A DNA stretch of 64,000 nt from Thalassospira lucentensis. GTDB lineage: Bacteria > Pseudomonadota > Alphaproteobacteria > Rhodospirillales > Thalassospiraceae. Location of the stretch: positions 2,205,001 through 2,269,000 of the forward strand of contig NZ_CP136684.1 of assembly GCF_032921865.1 (NCBI RefSeq). The letters run 5' to 3'. The number at the start of each line of letters is the position of its first letter. Within the stretch, counting starts at the first letter, position 1. Shown piece after piece: positions 9,409 through 18,373 of the stretch. The notes under the pieces were generated by a model. That model was not told the DNA's origin. It was given only the letters and a program-made list of their open reading frames with translations, and searched no databases. The position numbers were made by a program, and so were the translations under genes.

Positions 9409-10334
9409 TTCGCTGCTTCCGCCTTGAGGGCTGAAAAGATCAGGTCGCACGCACGTTCCGTGTTAACAGAAACGGCATATTGCGCGTTTTTGATCGCGGT
9501 CGGGCGGGGATCAATAATGGTTTGCCCGCGCGAAGGATCTTGGCTGGTGTCAATTTCGATATGTGCATCAGCAAAGCTGATCGCATCTTCATCAATCACC
9601 GCTACCGCTGCGCAAGGATCGAAAACCGCCATCGCATCGCGCCCGCGTGACAGGGCGATATTGATGTATCCTTCGCTCAGATCGGCCAGAAGCCCCGCAT
9701 TTTTCCCACCAGCATTGCGGATAGGTGCAACATCATCCGGGGTGGCAAGCACCCGTCGGCAAAGGTCGAGATCAACCATGCGCAATTGCACCTGATGGGA
9801 CAGGGTAATGGCGACCGCTTCGGGGTCGGCAAAGGCATTATATTCGGCGAGGGCGGTGTGATTGCCGCGCGTTACGGCGCCCCCCATCCAGGTCACGCAG
9901 TCGATTCTGCGCGCCAGATCAGGCCGGGCCAGAACCAGCGATGCAATATTGCCAAGCGGGCCAAGGGCCAGAATATGGCGTTCGTCATTCGGTCCGGATT
10001 TGCTTTCAAGCCAGTCACAAAGACCGTCGAACGCGCTGCATTCTGCAATCGGGCGGCAATCGGGAAGATGTACGCCGCTTGATTGCATGCCAAGGGGCCC
10101 AAGAATCCGTTCGGCGGTTTCAAGCCCACCCATAACCGCCGTTTCGCGACCGGTATAGATTTTGAAATCCCAGTCAAACTGGCGCGCGGCACTGGCAGCA
10201 TTAATGCGCACGCGCTCAAGAGGGGAGTTCCCGGCAATCAGCGACATCCCGTCGATATGCTTTCCGGCATGGATGACAACCAGCACGGCGACCAAGTCGT
10301 CAAAGCCCATATCGGTGTCGATCCACAGTCCCAT
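9405..10334 (-). CDS. Nucleoside hydrolase (inosine-uridine preferring family)
   Basis: A 309-residue nucleoside hydrolase. The N-terminal DTDMGFDDLVAV matches the family's DTDxGxDDxxA calcium-binding signature, and ILALGPLGNIASL and WMGGA are further landmarks. The family cleaves N-glycosidic bonds of ribonucleosides to base plus ribose. Its start shares one base with the stop of the upstream ATPase (TGATG), and adenine deaminase follows directly, so purine nucleosides are the likely substrates. Confidence 0.92.
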   Translation of the reverse strand: MGLWIDTDMGFDDLVAVLVVIHAGKHIDGMSLIAGNSPLERVRINAASAARQFDWDFKIYTGRETAVMGGLETAERILGPLGMQSSGVHLPDCRPIAECSAFDGLCDWLESKSGPNDERHILALGPLGNIASLVLARPDLARRIDCVTWMGGAVTRGNHTALAEYNAFADPEAVAITLSHQVQLRMVDLDLCRRVLATPDDVAPIRNAGGKNAGLLADLSEGYINIALSRGRDAMAVFDPCAAVAVIDEDAISFADAHIEIDTSQDPSRGQTIIDPRPTAIKNAQYAVSVNTERACDLIFSALKAEAAK

Positions 10335-11368
10335 CAGAGGCTCCCGACGCGCGATAGGGATGCGGCCCGCGATACAGGCAGATCGAATTTCAGGACAGAA
10401 CTGAATTCATGGGCCGGAAGGCTGGCATCGCATTCCGCCTTGATCGGGCCAAGCGGGGTATCAAGCAGATACTCCCGTGTTCCACCGGCAAAAGACGTAC
10501 CGCGTATCGTGCCCTCGAACGGCCCATCGCCAAGGGTGACCATGGACGGGCGCCAGGCAAGGCCTTTGGTATCAAGAGGGGCCGTGCCCGACAGTTCGAC
10601 AGCCCCGGTTGCGGTTTTAAGTTTGCCGTTTTCAAGCGCGAAGACATTTTCAAACCCGACAAAGTCCGCAACGAAATCGGAAACAGGGCGGTAATAGATA
10701 TCTTCTGGTGTTCCGATCTGTTCGATATGACCATCAAGCATCACGATAATCCGGTCCGCCATCGCAAGGGCTTCGACCTGATCGTGGGTGACGAAGATCA
10801 TCGTGACACCGCTTTCCTTTTGCACGCGCTGCAATTCGGTCCGCATTTCAAGGCGCAGACGGGCATCAAGGTTTGATAGCGGTTCGTCAAGAAGCAGCAC
10901 CTTGGGCTCCATCACCATCGAACGCGCCAGTGAAACGCGCTGCTGCTGGCCGCCGGAAAGCTCGGCGGGTTTGCGGGTGGCGAATTTGGACAGCCCGACA
11001 GTACGAAGGCCTTCCTGAACCTTGTCGTCCAGTCCCTTGCCGCGAACTCCCATCAGCTTCAGGCCAAAGGCAACGTTTTCATAGACGTTAAGGTGCGGGA
11101 ACAGGGCATAGGACTGAAACACCAGCCCGACCGGGCGTTTGTTGGCGGGGGTCCGGGTGATGTCGACATTATCAAGGATGATCTTGCCCGATGACGGCTC
11201 CATCAACCCGGCAATGGCGCGCATGGTGGTGGTTTTGCCGCAGCCCGACGGGCCAAGTAGGGCAACCAGTTCTCCCTTGCCGATATCAAGATCCATTTCC
11301 GGTACGGCAACATTTTTACCGTAAGACAGGGTCAGTTTTTCAAGACAGAGAAAGCGGGCATCAGACAT
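10334..11368 (-). CDS. ABC importer ATPase (PotA/FbpC type)
   Basis: A 344-residue ATPase with Walker A GPSGCGKTT, signature LSGGQQQR, Walker B VLLLDEPLSNLD, switch histidine in FVTHDQ, and a C-terminal TOBE-like region. This class energises importers for polyamines, ferric iron, thiamine and some nucleoside-related compounds. It overlaps the upstream permease by 8 bases and is coupled to the downstream nucleoside hydrolase, which argues for a nucleoside or purine cargo. Confidence 0.93.
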   Translation of the reverse strand: MSDARFLCLEKLTLSYGKNVAVPEMDLDIGKGELVALLGPSGCGKTTTMRAIAGLMEPSSGKIILDNVDITRTPANKRPVGLVFQSYALFPHLNVYENVAFGLKLMGVRGKGLDDKVQEGLRTVGLSKFATRKPAELSGGQQQRVSLARSMVMEPKVLLLDEPLSNLDARLRLEMRTELQRVQKESGVTMIFVTHDQVEALAMADRIIVMLDGHIEQIGTPEDIYYRPVSDFVADFVGFENVFALENGKLKTATGAVELSGTAPLDTKGLAWRPSMVTLGDGPFEGTIRGTSFAGGTREYLLDTPLGPIKAECDASLPAHEFSSVLKFDLPVSRAASLSRVGSL

Positions 11369-12140
11369 AGCGGGAAAATCCTAGGAAACGTTCGGCCAGA
11401 AAGACAATGCCCAGCGACATGAAGGCAAGCAGCGCGGACAGGGCTGCGACCGACGGGTCATAGGTGATTTCCATATAGGCGAGCATGTCGATTGGAAGGG
11501 TTCGGACACCGGGCCCGGACAAAAACAGGGAAACCGGCACCTGATTGAAACTGGTGACAAAGCCAAGAATGAAGGCAGCAAGAATACCGCCACGGATATT
11601 TGGCATCACCACGCGGAAAAAGGCACCAATCCGCGACGACCCCAAAAGCACGGCGGCTTCTTCAATGTCGGATCGCAAATTGTTCAGGCTGGCCGACACT
11701 ACGCGTACCGCATAGGGCAGGATCAGCGCGGTATGCGCCAGAAACAGTGCAAACAGAATGCCGAAATTGAAAGGTACGACGAAGTAACGCAACAGTGCCA
11801 GACCGACAATGATGCCCGGCACAATGATCGGTGACGATACGATGGTCCGGATGGTTTCAGCACCGGGGACCTTGTAGCGCGATAGCGCATAACTTGCCGG
11901 AATGCCAAGGATCAGGGCGGCAAGCGTGCCGCCGATGGCAAGAAACATCGAGATGCCGAAACTCGCACGGAAGCTTTCGACCTCGAAGACTTTCAGCACC
12001 CAGCGCAGGGATAGTCCCTGCGGCGGGAAGGCAAGCGTTTCGCCGGCCGACAGCGATGCCGCGATAATGATCAGGAACGGACCAATCAGAAAGGCCAGTA
12101 CCAGTAAAAGAATGATCGGGGAAAACAGCTTGTTGGTCAT
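11361..12140 (-). CDS. ABC importer permease (PotC-like)
   Basis: A 259-residue inner-membrane permease with about six membrane segments and an EAA-type loop (EEAAVLLGSSRIGAFFRVVMP) that docks on the ATPase. It overlaps the second permease by 4 bases and the ATPase by 8. It belongs to the binding-protein-dependent permease superfamily. Confidence 0.92.
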   Translation of the reverse strand: MTNKLFSPIILLLVLAFLIGPFLIIIAASLSAGETLAFPPQGLSLRWVLKVFEVESFRASFGISMFLAIGGTLAALILGIPASYALSRYKVPGAETIRTIVSSPIIVPGIIVGLALLRYFVVPFNFGILFALFLAHTALILPYAVRVVSASLNNLRSDIEEAAVLLGSSRIGAFFRVVMPNIRGGILAAFILGFVTSFNQVPVSLFLSGPGVRTLPIDMLAYMEITYDPSVAALSALLAFMSLGIVFLAERFLGFSRYV

Positions 12141-12964
12141 TGCTTGTTCCTCGCGGTGGCAAGGCGTTTGAGCAGAAGATTGGCCGCAAATGCCATGACG
12201 ATCAGGATCAGGGCGATCACACTGGCCGATACGAAATCATTGGCAACAGTCACGCGCTGATACAGTAGGGTTTCAAGCATCAAAACCTTGGAACCGCCCA
12301 GAATGGCCGGGGTGATATAGGCGGTCATGGATCCGGTAAAGACCAGCGTGCCACCGATCACAAGGCCCTCTTTGGTTAGTGGCAGGATGACTTTCGTGAA
12401 AACCTGCAACCAGTTGGCGCCAAGAACGCGAGCAGCTGGCACCGCATCGCGCGGCATGTTTTCAAGCGCACTGATGAGTGAAATGATCATCAGCGGCAGA
12501 AACAGTTGCAGCAACCCGATGAAAACGGCTGTTTCGGTGAACAGGAAACGGATCGGTTCATCCGATAGCCCGACAGCAACCAGTGCCTTGTTCACAAAAC
12601 CGGTCCGGCCAAGGATCACCAGCCACGCATATGTGCGTGCTACTGGTGAAATCATCAGTGGCAACACAACGAGCCCTGTAATCCGGCCCTTGCCCTTTGG
12701 CGGCAGGTTCACGATTGCAAAGGCCGCGGCATAGCCGATCACGGCGGAGGCTGCCGTGACCAGTGCCGCAAGTTTAAGCGTGCGCAAAAAGACGGTCTGA
12801 TTAAGCGACTGGGAGAAGAAATCGATATAGGCCTGTATCGTCCAGCTATCGCCCGACCGAAAACCTTCGGACAGAAGAATCAGAACCGGGGCCAGAAAGA
12901 CCACAGCGGCAAAGATCGCGGCAGGGAGGACCAGCGCAAAGGCTTCGGCCCGGTTCTGAAACAT
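12137..12964 (-). CDS. ABC importer permease (PotB-like)
   Basis: About 275 residues from ATG 12964 (MFQNRAEAF), with hydrophobic segments starting directly after it and an EAA-like loop (PAARVLGANWLQVFTKVILP). A TTG about 8 codons upstream is a possible alternative; reading further upstream would cross the hairpin after the binding-protein gene. It pairs with the PotC-like permease to form the membrane channel. Confidence 0.87.
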   Translation of the reverse strand: MFQNRAEAFALVLPAAIFAAVVFLAPVLILLSEGFRSGDSWTIQAYIDFFSQSLNQTVFLRTLKLAALVTAASAVIGYAAAFAIVNLPPKGKGRITGLVVLPLMISPVARTYAWLVILGRTGFVNKALVAVGLSDEPIRFLFTETAVFIGLLQLFLPLMIISLISALENMPRDAVPAARVLGANWLQVFTKVILPLTKEGLVIGGTLVFTGSMTAYITPAILGGSKVLMLETLLYQRVTVANDFVSASVIALILIVMAFAANLLLKRLATARNKQ

Positions 12965-13020
12965 CTCGGCAACCTTGTCGTCGGTTAAAGTCAATAAGTG
13001 GTGGCGCGAGCAAGGCCCGC

Positions 13021-13054
13021 CGGATCGGGGTAAATGAGAGGAGGCCCCGATCCG
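13021..13054 (-). terminator. Intercistronic hairpin between binding-protein gene and permeases
   Basis: A perfect 10-base inverted repeat, CGGATCGGGG (13021-13030) and CCCCGATCCG (13045-13054), with a 14-base loop. It lies in the 109-base gap between the binding-protein stop and the PotB-like start. There is no T-run, so it is more likely an mRNA-protecting or attenuating structure than a full terminator. Confidence 0.65.
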
Positions 13055-13073
13055 ATAATGATCATGGTGGCGA

Positions 13074-14099
13074 TTACTGGCCGACCTTGTTGTTCCATTC
13101 CGACAACCAGGTTTCCTGATTGTCGATGGCAACCTGTGACGGGATCAGATGCAGATTGGCAACGGTATCGGCCCCATAGGTCAGGTTTTCGGCAATCTCG
13201 TCGGAAACCTTGACGTCCTTGTTTGCCGGGCTGTCGACAAGGTTTTCGGCCAATGCCGTCTGGATTTCGGTCGAAAGCCAGAAATCCATGAATTCAAGCG
13301 CAAGATCGCGGTTCTTGCTGCCTTTGGTCAGGACCATGACATTCATGCCACCGGACTGGCCTTCTTTCGGGGTTGCCCATTTGATCGGCAAATCCATTTT
13401 CGAAAAACCGGACCATGCAAAACGCCCGATGGGTGCGGCCCAGATTTCTTCCTGCTGCATTAACTGAACCAACTGCGATGAACGGACATAGAAGGTGACG
13501 ATCTCGTCCTTCTTTTCGCCAACGGCGGCAATCGGGGTTTTCAGCGACGGGTCTTCATCGCCAAGTGCCTTGCCCAGCATATAAAGGGTCAGCGGGCCCT
13601 GTGTGGTCGTGACGTTCGGAAGGGCGACATGATCAACCACGTCATCAGCCAGAAGGTCCGACCAGCTTTCGACTGTCATCTTGTCAGAACGATAGGCGAT
13701 CGAGCTGGCATAGAAGGTGTAACCAACACTCATGCCATCGCCATTCGGGTCTTTGGCAATGTCGTAAAGCTTGTCAAAGTTCGACAGCCTCGACGTATCG
13801 ATCTTGTCGGTCAGGCCATCCTTGGCAGCGGCCAGTGCATCGCGCATGGAAATAACCGCAAGGTCGATGACCGGATCGGCTTTGTTGGCTTCGATTTTGG
13901 CGAGACGTTCGACCGAGTTGCCGGTTTCGACAACCAGTTCGCAACCGCATTTTTCTTCGAACGGGTCGTACAGGAGTTCCTTGAATTCATCCTGTGCGAA
14001 ACCATAGACCGAAATGGTCAGGGTCTTTTCCTGGGCCTTTGCCGCACTTACGGACAGCAAAAGGGCAGCAGAAGCCATAAGCAGTTTTTTGATCGGCAT
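13074..14099 (-). CDS. ABC importer periplasmic substrate-binding protein (polyamine/iron class)
   Basis: About 341 residues with a clear Sec signal peptide (PIKKLLMASAALLLSVSAAKAQ, cleavage after AKA). The body (LTISVYGFAQDEF...FEEKCGCELVVETGN, then VALPNVTTTQGPL) resembles extracellular solute-binding proteins of the PotD/FbpA class. I place the start at ATG 14099, sharing a base with the LacI stop; a GTG three bases earlier is equally possible. Ligand prediction as a nucleoside or purine rests only on the downstream nucleoside hydrolase and adenine deaminase. Confidence 0.88.
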   Translation of the reverse strand: MPIKKLLMASAALLLSVSAAKAQEKTLTISVYGFAQDEFKELLYDPFEEKCGCELVVETGNSVERLAKIEANKADPVIDLAVISMRDALAAAKDGLTDKIDTSRLSNFDKLYDIAKDPNGDGMSVGYTFYASSIAYRSDKMTVESWSDLLADDVVDHVALPNVTTTQGPLTLYMLGKALGDEDPSLKTPIAAVGEKKDEIVTFYVRSSQLVQLMQQEEIWAAPIGRFAWSGFSKMDLPIKWATPKEGQSGGMNVMVLTKGSKNRDLALEFMDFWLSTEIQTALAENLVDSPANKDVKVSDEIAENLTYGADTVANLHLIPSQVAIDNQETWLSEWNNKVGQ

Positions 14100-15163
14100 C
14101 ACAGCGTTTCTCCGGTTGGGAAGGGTGCGTCAGGGGAAGCCGCCGGTCCGCTTGACGCGCGGACCATCAGTTCCATCGAAACCTTCGACGTATCGGCGGT
14201 GACGGTCTGTCTTGCCGTCTTGCCACTTTGAACGGTGGATTTGCCCTGTTCGATTTCACGGACAAGGGCGGCGATGGCCAGCTCGGCAATCCGGGCCATA
14301 TCCATATGCACCGTGGTTAGCGAAGGGGTCACCACGGGGGAAAAAATCAGATCGTCAAAACCGGTCACGCTGACCTGCTGAGGGACCTTGATCCCGGCGG
14401 TCTGCAATTCGGTCAGAACGCGAAGGGCATGCAAATCCGAAACGGCGGCAATCGCCGTGACGCCGTTTTTAACGTGGTCAATCAGGCCAAGCGATGCCCG
14501 TTCGCCACGTTCGTGCATCAATGTTTCAAGCCAGACCGTCGTATGACGGGTATTGCGACCAAGGGCCGATTTCATGCCGCCGATCCGGTCATTCTGCACA
14601 TTCGATGCCGGATCATGCCCGATCAGAAGAAAATTCTTATGCCCCAGATCGACCAGATGGCGCGCAACCTTCGCCCCGCCTTCCCAATGGTCCGCCGAAA
14701 CGGTGTTGCCCGGTGTTGAAGGGGTATCGACCATTGCGACAGGACATCCAACATCGCCGATCCGTGTGCCACGACGCGGAATGACGACCAGACCATCAAC
14801 ACCTCGTTCGATCAGGCGACTGATGGCCTGTGTCTGGGTGGTGACCTTGCCACGCGAGTCCGCAATCAGAACCCCATATCCGACATTTGATGCCGCCGCT
14901 TCCATGGCCTGCGCAATTTGCGGGAACAGCGGATTGGAAATATCTGGAAGGACAAGCCCCAGAACATTTGATCGGCCCGTTCGCAGTGCACGGCCCGCAT
15001 TGCTGGGCACATAACCAAGTTCGTCGGCCTTCTTGCGGATTTTATCGACCAGGTCGGTCGATACCCGGCCTTTCCCCGAAAGCGCGTTCGATACAGTTGC
15101 CGAAGACACGCCCAAGGCGTCAGCAATCATGCTCATATTCGGTCCGGAACGCGGTGAAGCCAC
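14099..15163 (-). CDS. LacI-family transcriptional regulator of the nucleoside operon
   Basis: A 354-residue regulator. The N-terminal HTH (SMIADALGVSSATVSNALSGKGRVS) is followed by the hinge and a periplasmic-binding-protein-like ligand domain (NVLGLVLPDISNPLFPQIAQAME). The start is GTG 15163 with GGGGG about six bases upstream; an ATG nine codons inside is the alternative. It is the first gene of the importer/nucleoside hydrolase/deaminase operon, and palindromes 46-67 bases upstream are its likely operators. A nucleoside or base is the expected effector, by context. Confidence 0.9.
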   Translation of the reverse strand: MASPRSGPNMSMIADALGVSSATVSNALSGKGRVSTDLVDKIRKKADELGYVPSNAGRALRTGRSNVLGLVLPDISNPLFPQIAQAMEAAASNVGYGVLIADSRGKVTTQTQAISRLIERGVDGLVVIPRRGTRIGDVGCPVAMVDTPSTPGNTVSADHWEGGAKVARHLVDLGHKNFLLIGHDPASNVQNDRIGGMKSALGRNTRHTTVWLETLMHERGERASLGLIDHVKNGVTAIAAVSDLHALRVLTELQTAGIKVPQQVSVTGFDDLIFSPVVTPSLTTVHMDMARIAELAIAALVREIEQGKSTVQSGKTARQTVTADTSKVSMELMVRASSGPAASPDAPFPTGETL

Positions 15164-15208
15164 TTAATACCCCCGTCAAACATCCAAAAGATGTGATCTG
15201 GCAACATT

Positions 15209-15230
15209 GATTAACTGGTTAATCGATTAA
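15209..15230. promoter_or_regulatory. Two overlapping LacI-type operators
   Basis: GATTAAC-TG-GTTAATC (15209-15224) and TTAATCGATTAA (15219-15230) are two palindromes that overlap, with centres about 8 bases apart. The second has the central CG common in LacI-family sites. They lie upstream of the LacI gene start and probably mediate autoregulation of the operon. Confidence 0.6.
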
Positions 15231-15340
15231 TCATACGCTACCGGACTCTTTTTGAAGAGTCGAGGGGTAAATTTATACAATATCCGGTGGCAGACCATGC
15301 CAAGGCAACGGCATAAATGCGAAGCCTTTGAAACAGGGCG

Positions 15341-15371
15341 AAAAACCCGGGCGCGGAAAATTTCCGGCCCG
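15341..15371 (-). terminator. Rho-independent terminator of the gamma-glutamyltransferase gene
   Basis: The stem CGGGC-G-CGGAAA (15348-15359) pairs with TTTCCGGCCCG (15361-15371) with one bulge. On the minus strand it is followed by GGTTTTT (15347 to 15341). It lies 42 bases downstream of the stop of the gene at 15413 and separates it from the LacI operon. Confidence 0.75.
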
Positions 15372-15412
15372 AACGTCGTCGGGATGCTTTTTAGAGGAGG
15401 GTTGCGGGGGAA

Positions 15413-17002
15413 TTAAATGATGCCGATGGCGGCCCCGTCGCTACGTGGATCATGGGCACCGTCAACATTGCCGTCAGGCGCGATCCGGATGATGCCGGCC
15501 TGTCCGGCAAGGGCACTTTGTGCCTCTATCTCGCGCAGGATATGACCACGGTTTTTCAGTTCGGCAAATACGGTAGGTCCGGCGTCTGCTTCGAGTTTCA
15601 GGCTGTCACGCGAATCAGAAAATGTTTTCCCCAGAAGGAACCGCGGGCGGGCAAGGGCGTCAGCCGGGGATAATCCGAAATCAATCAATCTGGTCAACAG
15701 CATGGCCAGTGTCTGTGGTTGCCCGTCAGCACCCTGCGTTCCGTAAAGCAGGCAGGGTTTGCCGTTCCGCAAAGCCAGACCGGGGTTCAATGTATAAAAC
15801 GGTCGTTTGCCTGGTTTAAGCTGGTTGGGATGGCCGTCGATTGTGCTGAATGCCGCACCGCGATTTTGCCAGACAATGCCGGTATTGCCCGCGACTACGC
15901 CACTGCCCCAATCGAAATAGGTACTTTGCAGAACGCTGGCGCAATTACCCTGTGCGTCTGTTGCTGCAAGAAAAACAGTATCACCATGGCGGAATGGGTG
16001 CGGCCATTCCATTGCGTGATCTGTTGCAATATCGGCGGCATTTTTGCGCAGCGTGTCAGCTCCAAGCATATCGCTGAAATCAAGGTTCGTGCCGTCAGGA
16101 TCACAGATCCGATCACGTTCCAGAAAGGCGCGTTTGATGGCCTCTACCACCAGATGGAAATGGTCCGGATTGCTTTCATCCCAATACTTGGTCCCCAATT
16201 CACGCAGGATGCCCATGGTCATCAAGGTTGCCAACCCCTGCGTCGGTGCGGGCGGGGCAAACAGCGTAACGTTACCATATTCTAGCGAAACAGCATCTGC
16301 CGTCCGGGTGCGGGTCAATTGCAGATCGCGCGCCCGGATCGGAGAGCCGACCTTGCCAAGGCCCTTGGCAATCCGGGTAGCCAGTTCGCCTTCGTAAAAA
16401 TCGCGGGCACCATTTTTGGCAATCAGTTTCAGGCTCTCGGCAAGGTATGGCTGGATAAATGTGTCACCTGCTTTGGGGGTGCGGCCGTTCGGAGCAAAGA
16501 TATCGGCAAATCCCGGCCAGTTGCGGTAATCATCTTTTCGGAAATCCAGCCAGAAACATTGTGATTTGCTGACAGGAAAGCCATTTTCGGCCAGCGTAAT
16601 CGCCGGTTCGATCAGATCGGCAAGCTTGCGCGTTCCGCCCCAATTGCGCGCCGAATGATCAAGCGCGTGTTGCCAGCTATCGACCGTGCAGGCCGTGGTC
16701 AGGGTTGATGCCGGTCCGCGCAACGCAATGGGGACGCCCGCATCACATTTGGCATCAAGCGCGGCCTGTCCGATGCCAAGGAACGATGAAACCTTGCCGG
16801 TTCTGTCGGCAACCATCCAGACGGCATCGCCGCCGATGCCGCAAAAATGCGGATATGTCACGGCGAGAACCGATGCGGTGGCCACAACGGCCTCGATTGC
16901 GGTGCCGCCATCACGCAGGACCTGGGCGCCTGCCTCGCTGGCGGCGATACTCGGGCTTGTGACCATCGCGCGATAGGGTGTGGAAATGTTGGCAGCACTC
17001 AT
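15413..17002 (-). CDS. Gamma-glutamyltransferase-family Ntn hydrolase, probably cytoplasmic
   Basis: About 529 residues from ATG 17002. The family core is clear: SPSIAASEAGAQVLRDGGTAIEA, GIGGDAVWMV, and the small-subunit start around Thr342 (GDTVFLAATDAQGN), where autocleavage would expose the threonine nucleophile. No signal peptide is visible, whereas classical GGT is periplasmic, so it may act on a cytosolic gamma-glutamyl or other amide intermediate. It diverges from a GntR gene across a shared palindrome and ends at a terminator. The reaction (hydrolase or transferase) and substrate are not decided by sequence. Confidence 0.85.
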   Translation of the reverse strand: MSAANISTPYRAMVTSPSIAASEAGAQVLRDGGTAIEAVVATASVLAVTYPHFCGIGGDAVWMVADRTGKVSSFLGIGQAALDAKCDAGVPIALRGPASTLTTACTVDSWQHALDHSARNWGGTRKLADLIEPAITLAENGFPVSKSQCFWLDFRKDDYRNWPGFADIFAPNGRTPKAGDTFIQPYLAESLKLIAKNGARDFYEGELATRIAKGLGKVGSPIRARDLQLTRTRTADAVSLEYGNVTLFAPPAPTQGLATLMTMGILRELGTKYWDESNPDHFHLVVEAIKRAFLERDRICDPDGTNLDFSDMLGADTLRKNAADIATDHAMEWPHPFRHGDTVFLAATDAQGNCASVLQSTYFDWGSGVVAGNTGIVWQNRGAAFSTIDGHPNQLKPGKRPFYTLNPGLALRNGKPCLLYGTQGADGQPQTLAMLLTRLIDFGLSPADALARPRFLLGKTFSDSRDSLKLEADAGPTVFAELKNRGHILREIEAQSALAGQAGIIRIAPDGNVDGAHDPRSDGAAIGII

Positions 17003-17073
17003 ATCGGCGTCTTTCGTAATGGATGGTTGGGCTGGAAATGAACGATCAGATTGTGTGGATCGGCGGTGGCGCA

Positions 17074-17094
17074 ATTGCATGCAATCGACTATAC
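17074..17094. promoter_or_regulatory. Probable GntR operator, copy 1
   Basis: The perfect palindrome ATTGCATGCAAT (17074-17085) is followed five bases later by TATAC. It lies between the divergent starts of the gamma-glutamyltransferase-family gene (17002) and the GntR gene (17130). The identical 12-mer recurs at 18399-18410, upstream of the transporter operon. Confidence 0.65.
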
Positions 17095-17129
17095 AGAGTT
17101 GCATTCATCATCATTGTTGCCGGGATCTT

Positions 17130-17843
17130 ATGAAGGCTTCTGATAAAGCAAAGCATCGCAATGAACTGATCAGTTCGGCATTGCGGTCCGCCATTCTTGA
17201 ACGTGTTCTGCTGCCCGGTATGAAGCTGCCCGAAGATTCCCTTGGTGAACGGTTCGGCGTCAGTCGCACTTTGATCCGTCAGGCGCTTGAACGGCTTGCG
17301 GCCGAAGGGCTTGTGGAACTGCGGCGCAATCGAGGGGCGATGGTGGCCAAGCCAAGCCTTGAAGAAGCCCGCGATATATTCGAGTTGCGTACCCAGATCG
17401 AGGACCTTGTGATCAGCCGTGTGATCAAGGAAATGACCCCGGAAAAGCTTGCGGAACTTGAAGCCCATCTTGCCAAGGAAGTTGAAGCCGAACATGCGTC
17501 CGAGCCGATTTCGATCCGGCTTGCGACCGAGTTTCATATCCTTCTGGCAAAGCTGGCCGGAAGCCCGGTTTTGTTGCGTTACGTCGAAGAGATCGGCTAT
17601 CGCTGCGGACTGACATTGTCGCTTTATGCGCGGCCGCATTCCACCGATTGCGGCATTCAGGAACACCGCCAGATTATTGATGCCCTTGCTTGCGGGGACG
17701 AGGAAAAGGCGCGTGAGTTGATGCGATCGCATCTGACGGCGGTTGCTGACCGGGCGCTGATCACGCGCAAGGAAGCCGGGCCGCTTGTGTATCTTGATGC
17801 GCTTGAGCCCTATGCACGCAAAGTGCGTGACGGTCAGGAATAG
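17130..17843 (+). CDS. GntR-family regulator (FCD domain) of the liv/amidohydrolase locus
   Basis: About 237 residues. The winged-helix domain has LPEDSLGERFGVSRTLIRQALERLAAEGLVE, and the FCD domain includes LRTQIEDLVISRV and the ATEFHILLAKLAGSP metal/ligand segment. I choose ATG 17130 (MKASDKAKHRN), where homology begins; the 50 upstream open codons cover the operator and look non-coding. It diverges from the gamma-glutamyltransferase-family gene, and the shared 12-base palindrome suggests it controls its own promoter and that of the downstream transporter genes. Confidence 0.9.
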   Translation: MKASDKAKHRNELISSALRSAILERVLLPGMKLPEDSLGERFGVSRTLIRQALERLAAEGLVELRRNRGAMVAKPSLEEARDIFELRTQIEDLVISRVIKEMTPEKLAELEAHLAKEVEAEHASEPISIRLATEFHILLAKLAGSPVLLRYVEEIGYRCGLTLSLYARPHSTDCGIQEHRQIIDALACGDEEKARELMRSHLTAVADRALITRKEAGPLVYLDALEPYARKVRDGQE

Positions 17844-17889
17844 ACCGTCACACGGAGGTGCATCCGACCGTAAAAGCTGTGGCACCCGA

Positions 17890-18315
17890 TCAGGCCCTTG
17901 TACCCTGACGGATCAGAATGCGTTCCGCACTTTCGTTCCAGACATCCATTTTGACGATCTTGCCGTTACGAATGACAAAGCGGTCAACATAGCGGTTGCC
18001 GTCGAACGGTGTTCCATCCGGCCATTCGCCATATAGCGTGCCCACACTGTAAACCACGGTTTCGGTCTTTCCCGGTGCGACGTCGAACTGCCCGAACTTC
18101 TTTTTCACCCATTTATAACGTGCCGCGTTAAAGGCGGTTGTGCCCGACGGGTGGTCGTATTTGGCGCCGTCGGTAAACGTGATGACAACATCGTCCGACA
18201 TATAGGTCGCGGCCTTTTCCGGATCGGGCTTCATCGATGCGTCCAGAAAATCGCGCACAATCTGAGCGTCGGGTGACAATAGTTCCGGAGCATCCGGAGC
18301 AAGAGTGGCGGTCAT
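17890..18315 (-). CDS. SnoaL/NTF2-like protein
   Basis: A 141-residue protein with the cone-shaped NTF2/SnoaL pattern: an N-terminal helix (AQIVRDFLDASMKPDPEKAATYMSDDVVITF), a polar central part and final strands (NRYVDRFVIRNGKIVKMDVWNE). Members are small isomerases, hydrolases, dehydratases or ligand-binding proteins, so the fold does not define the reaction. A GAGG ribosome site precedes ATG 18315. It diverges from the binding-protein gene across the palindrome-rich region and is convergent with the GntR gene, so it is probably a member of the same regulon. Confidence 0.75.
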   Translation of the reverse strand: MTATLAPDAPELLSPDAQIVRDFLDASMKPDPEKAATYMSDDVVITFTDGAKYDHPSGTTAFNAARYKWVKKKFGQFDVAPGKTETVVYSVGTLYGEWPDGTPFDGNRYVDRFVIRNGKIVKMDVWNESAERILIRQGTRA

Positions 18316-18373
18316 CTTGTATCCTCGTTTCGTGCGATTGATCTTTGATCAGCATAATACGGCGGCAGATTTT

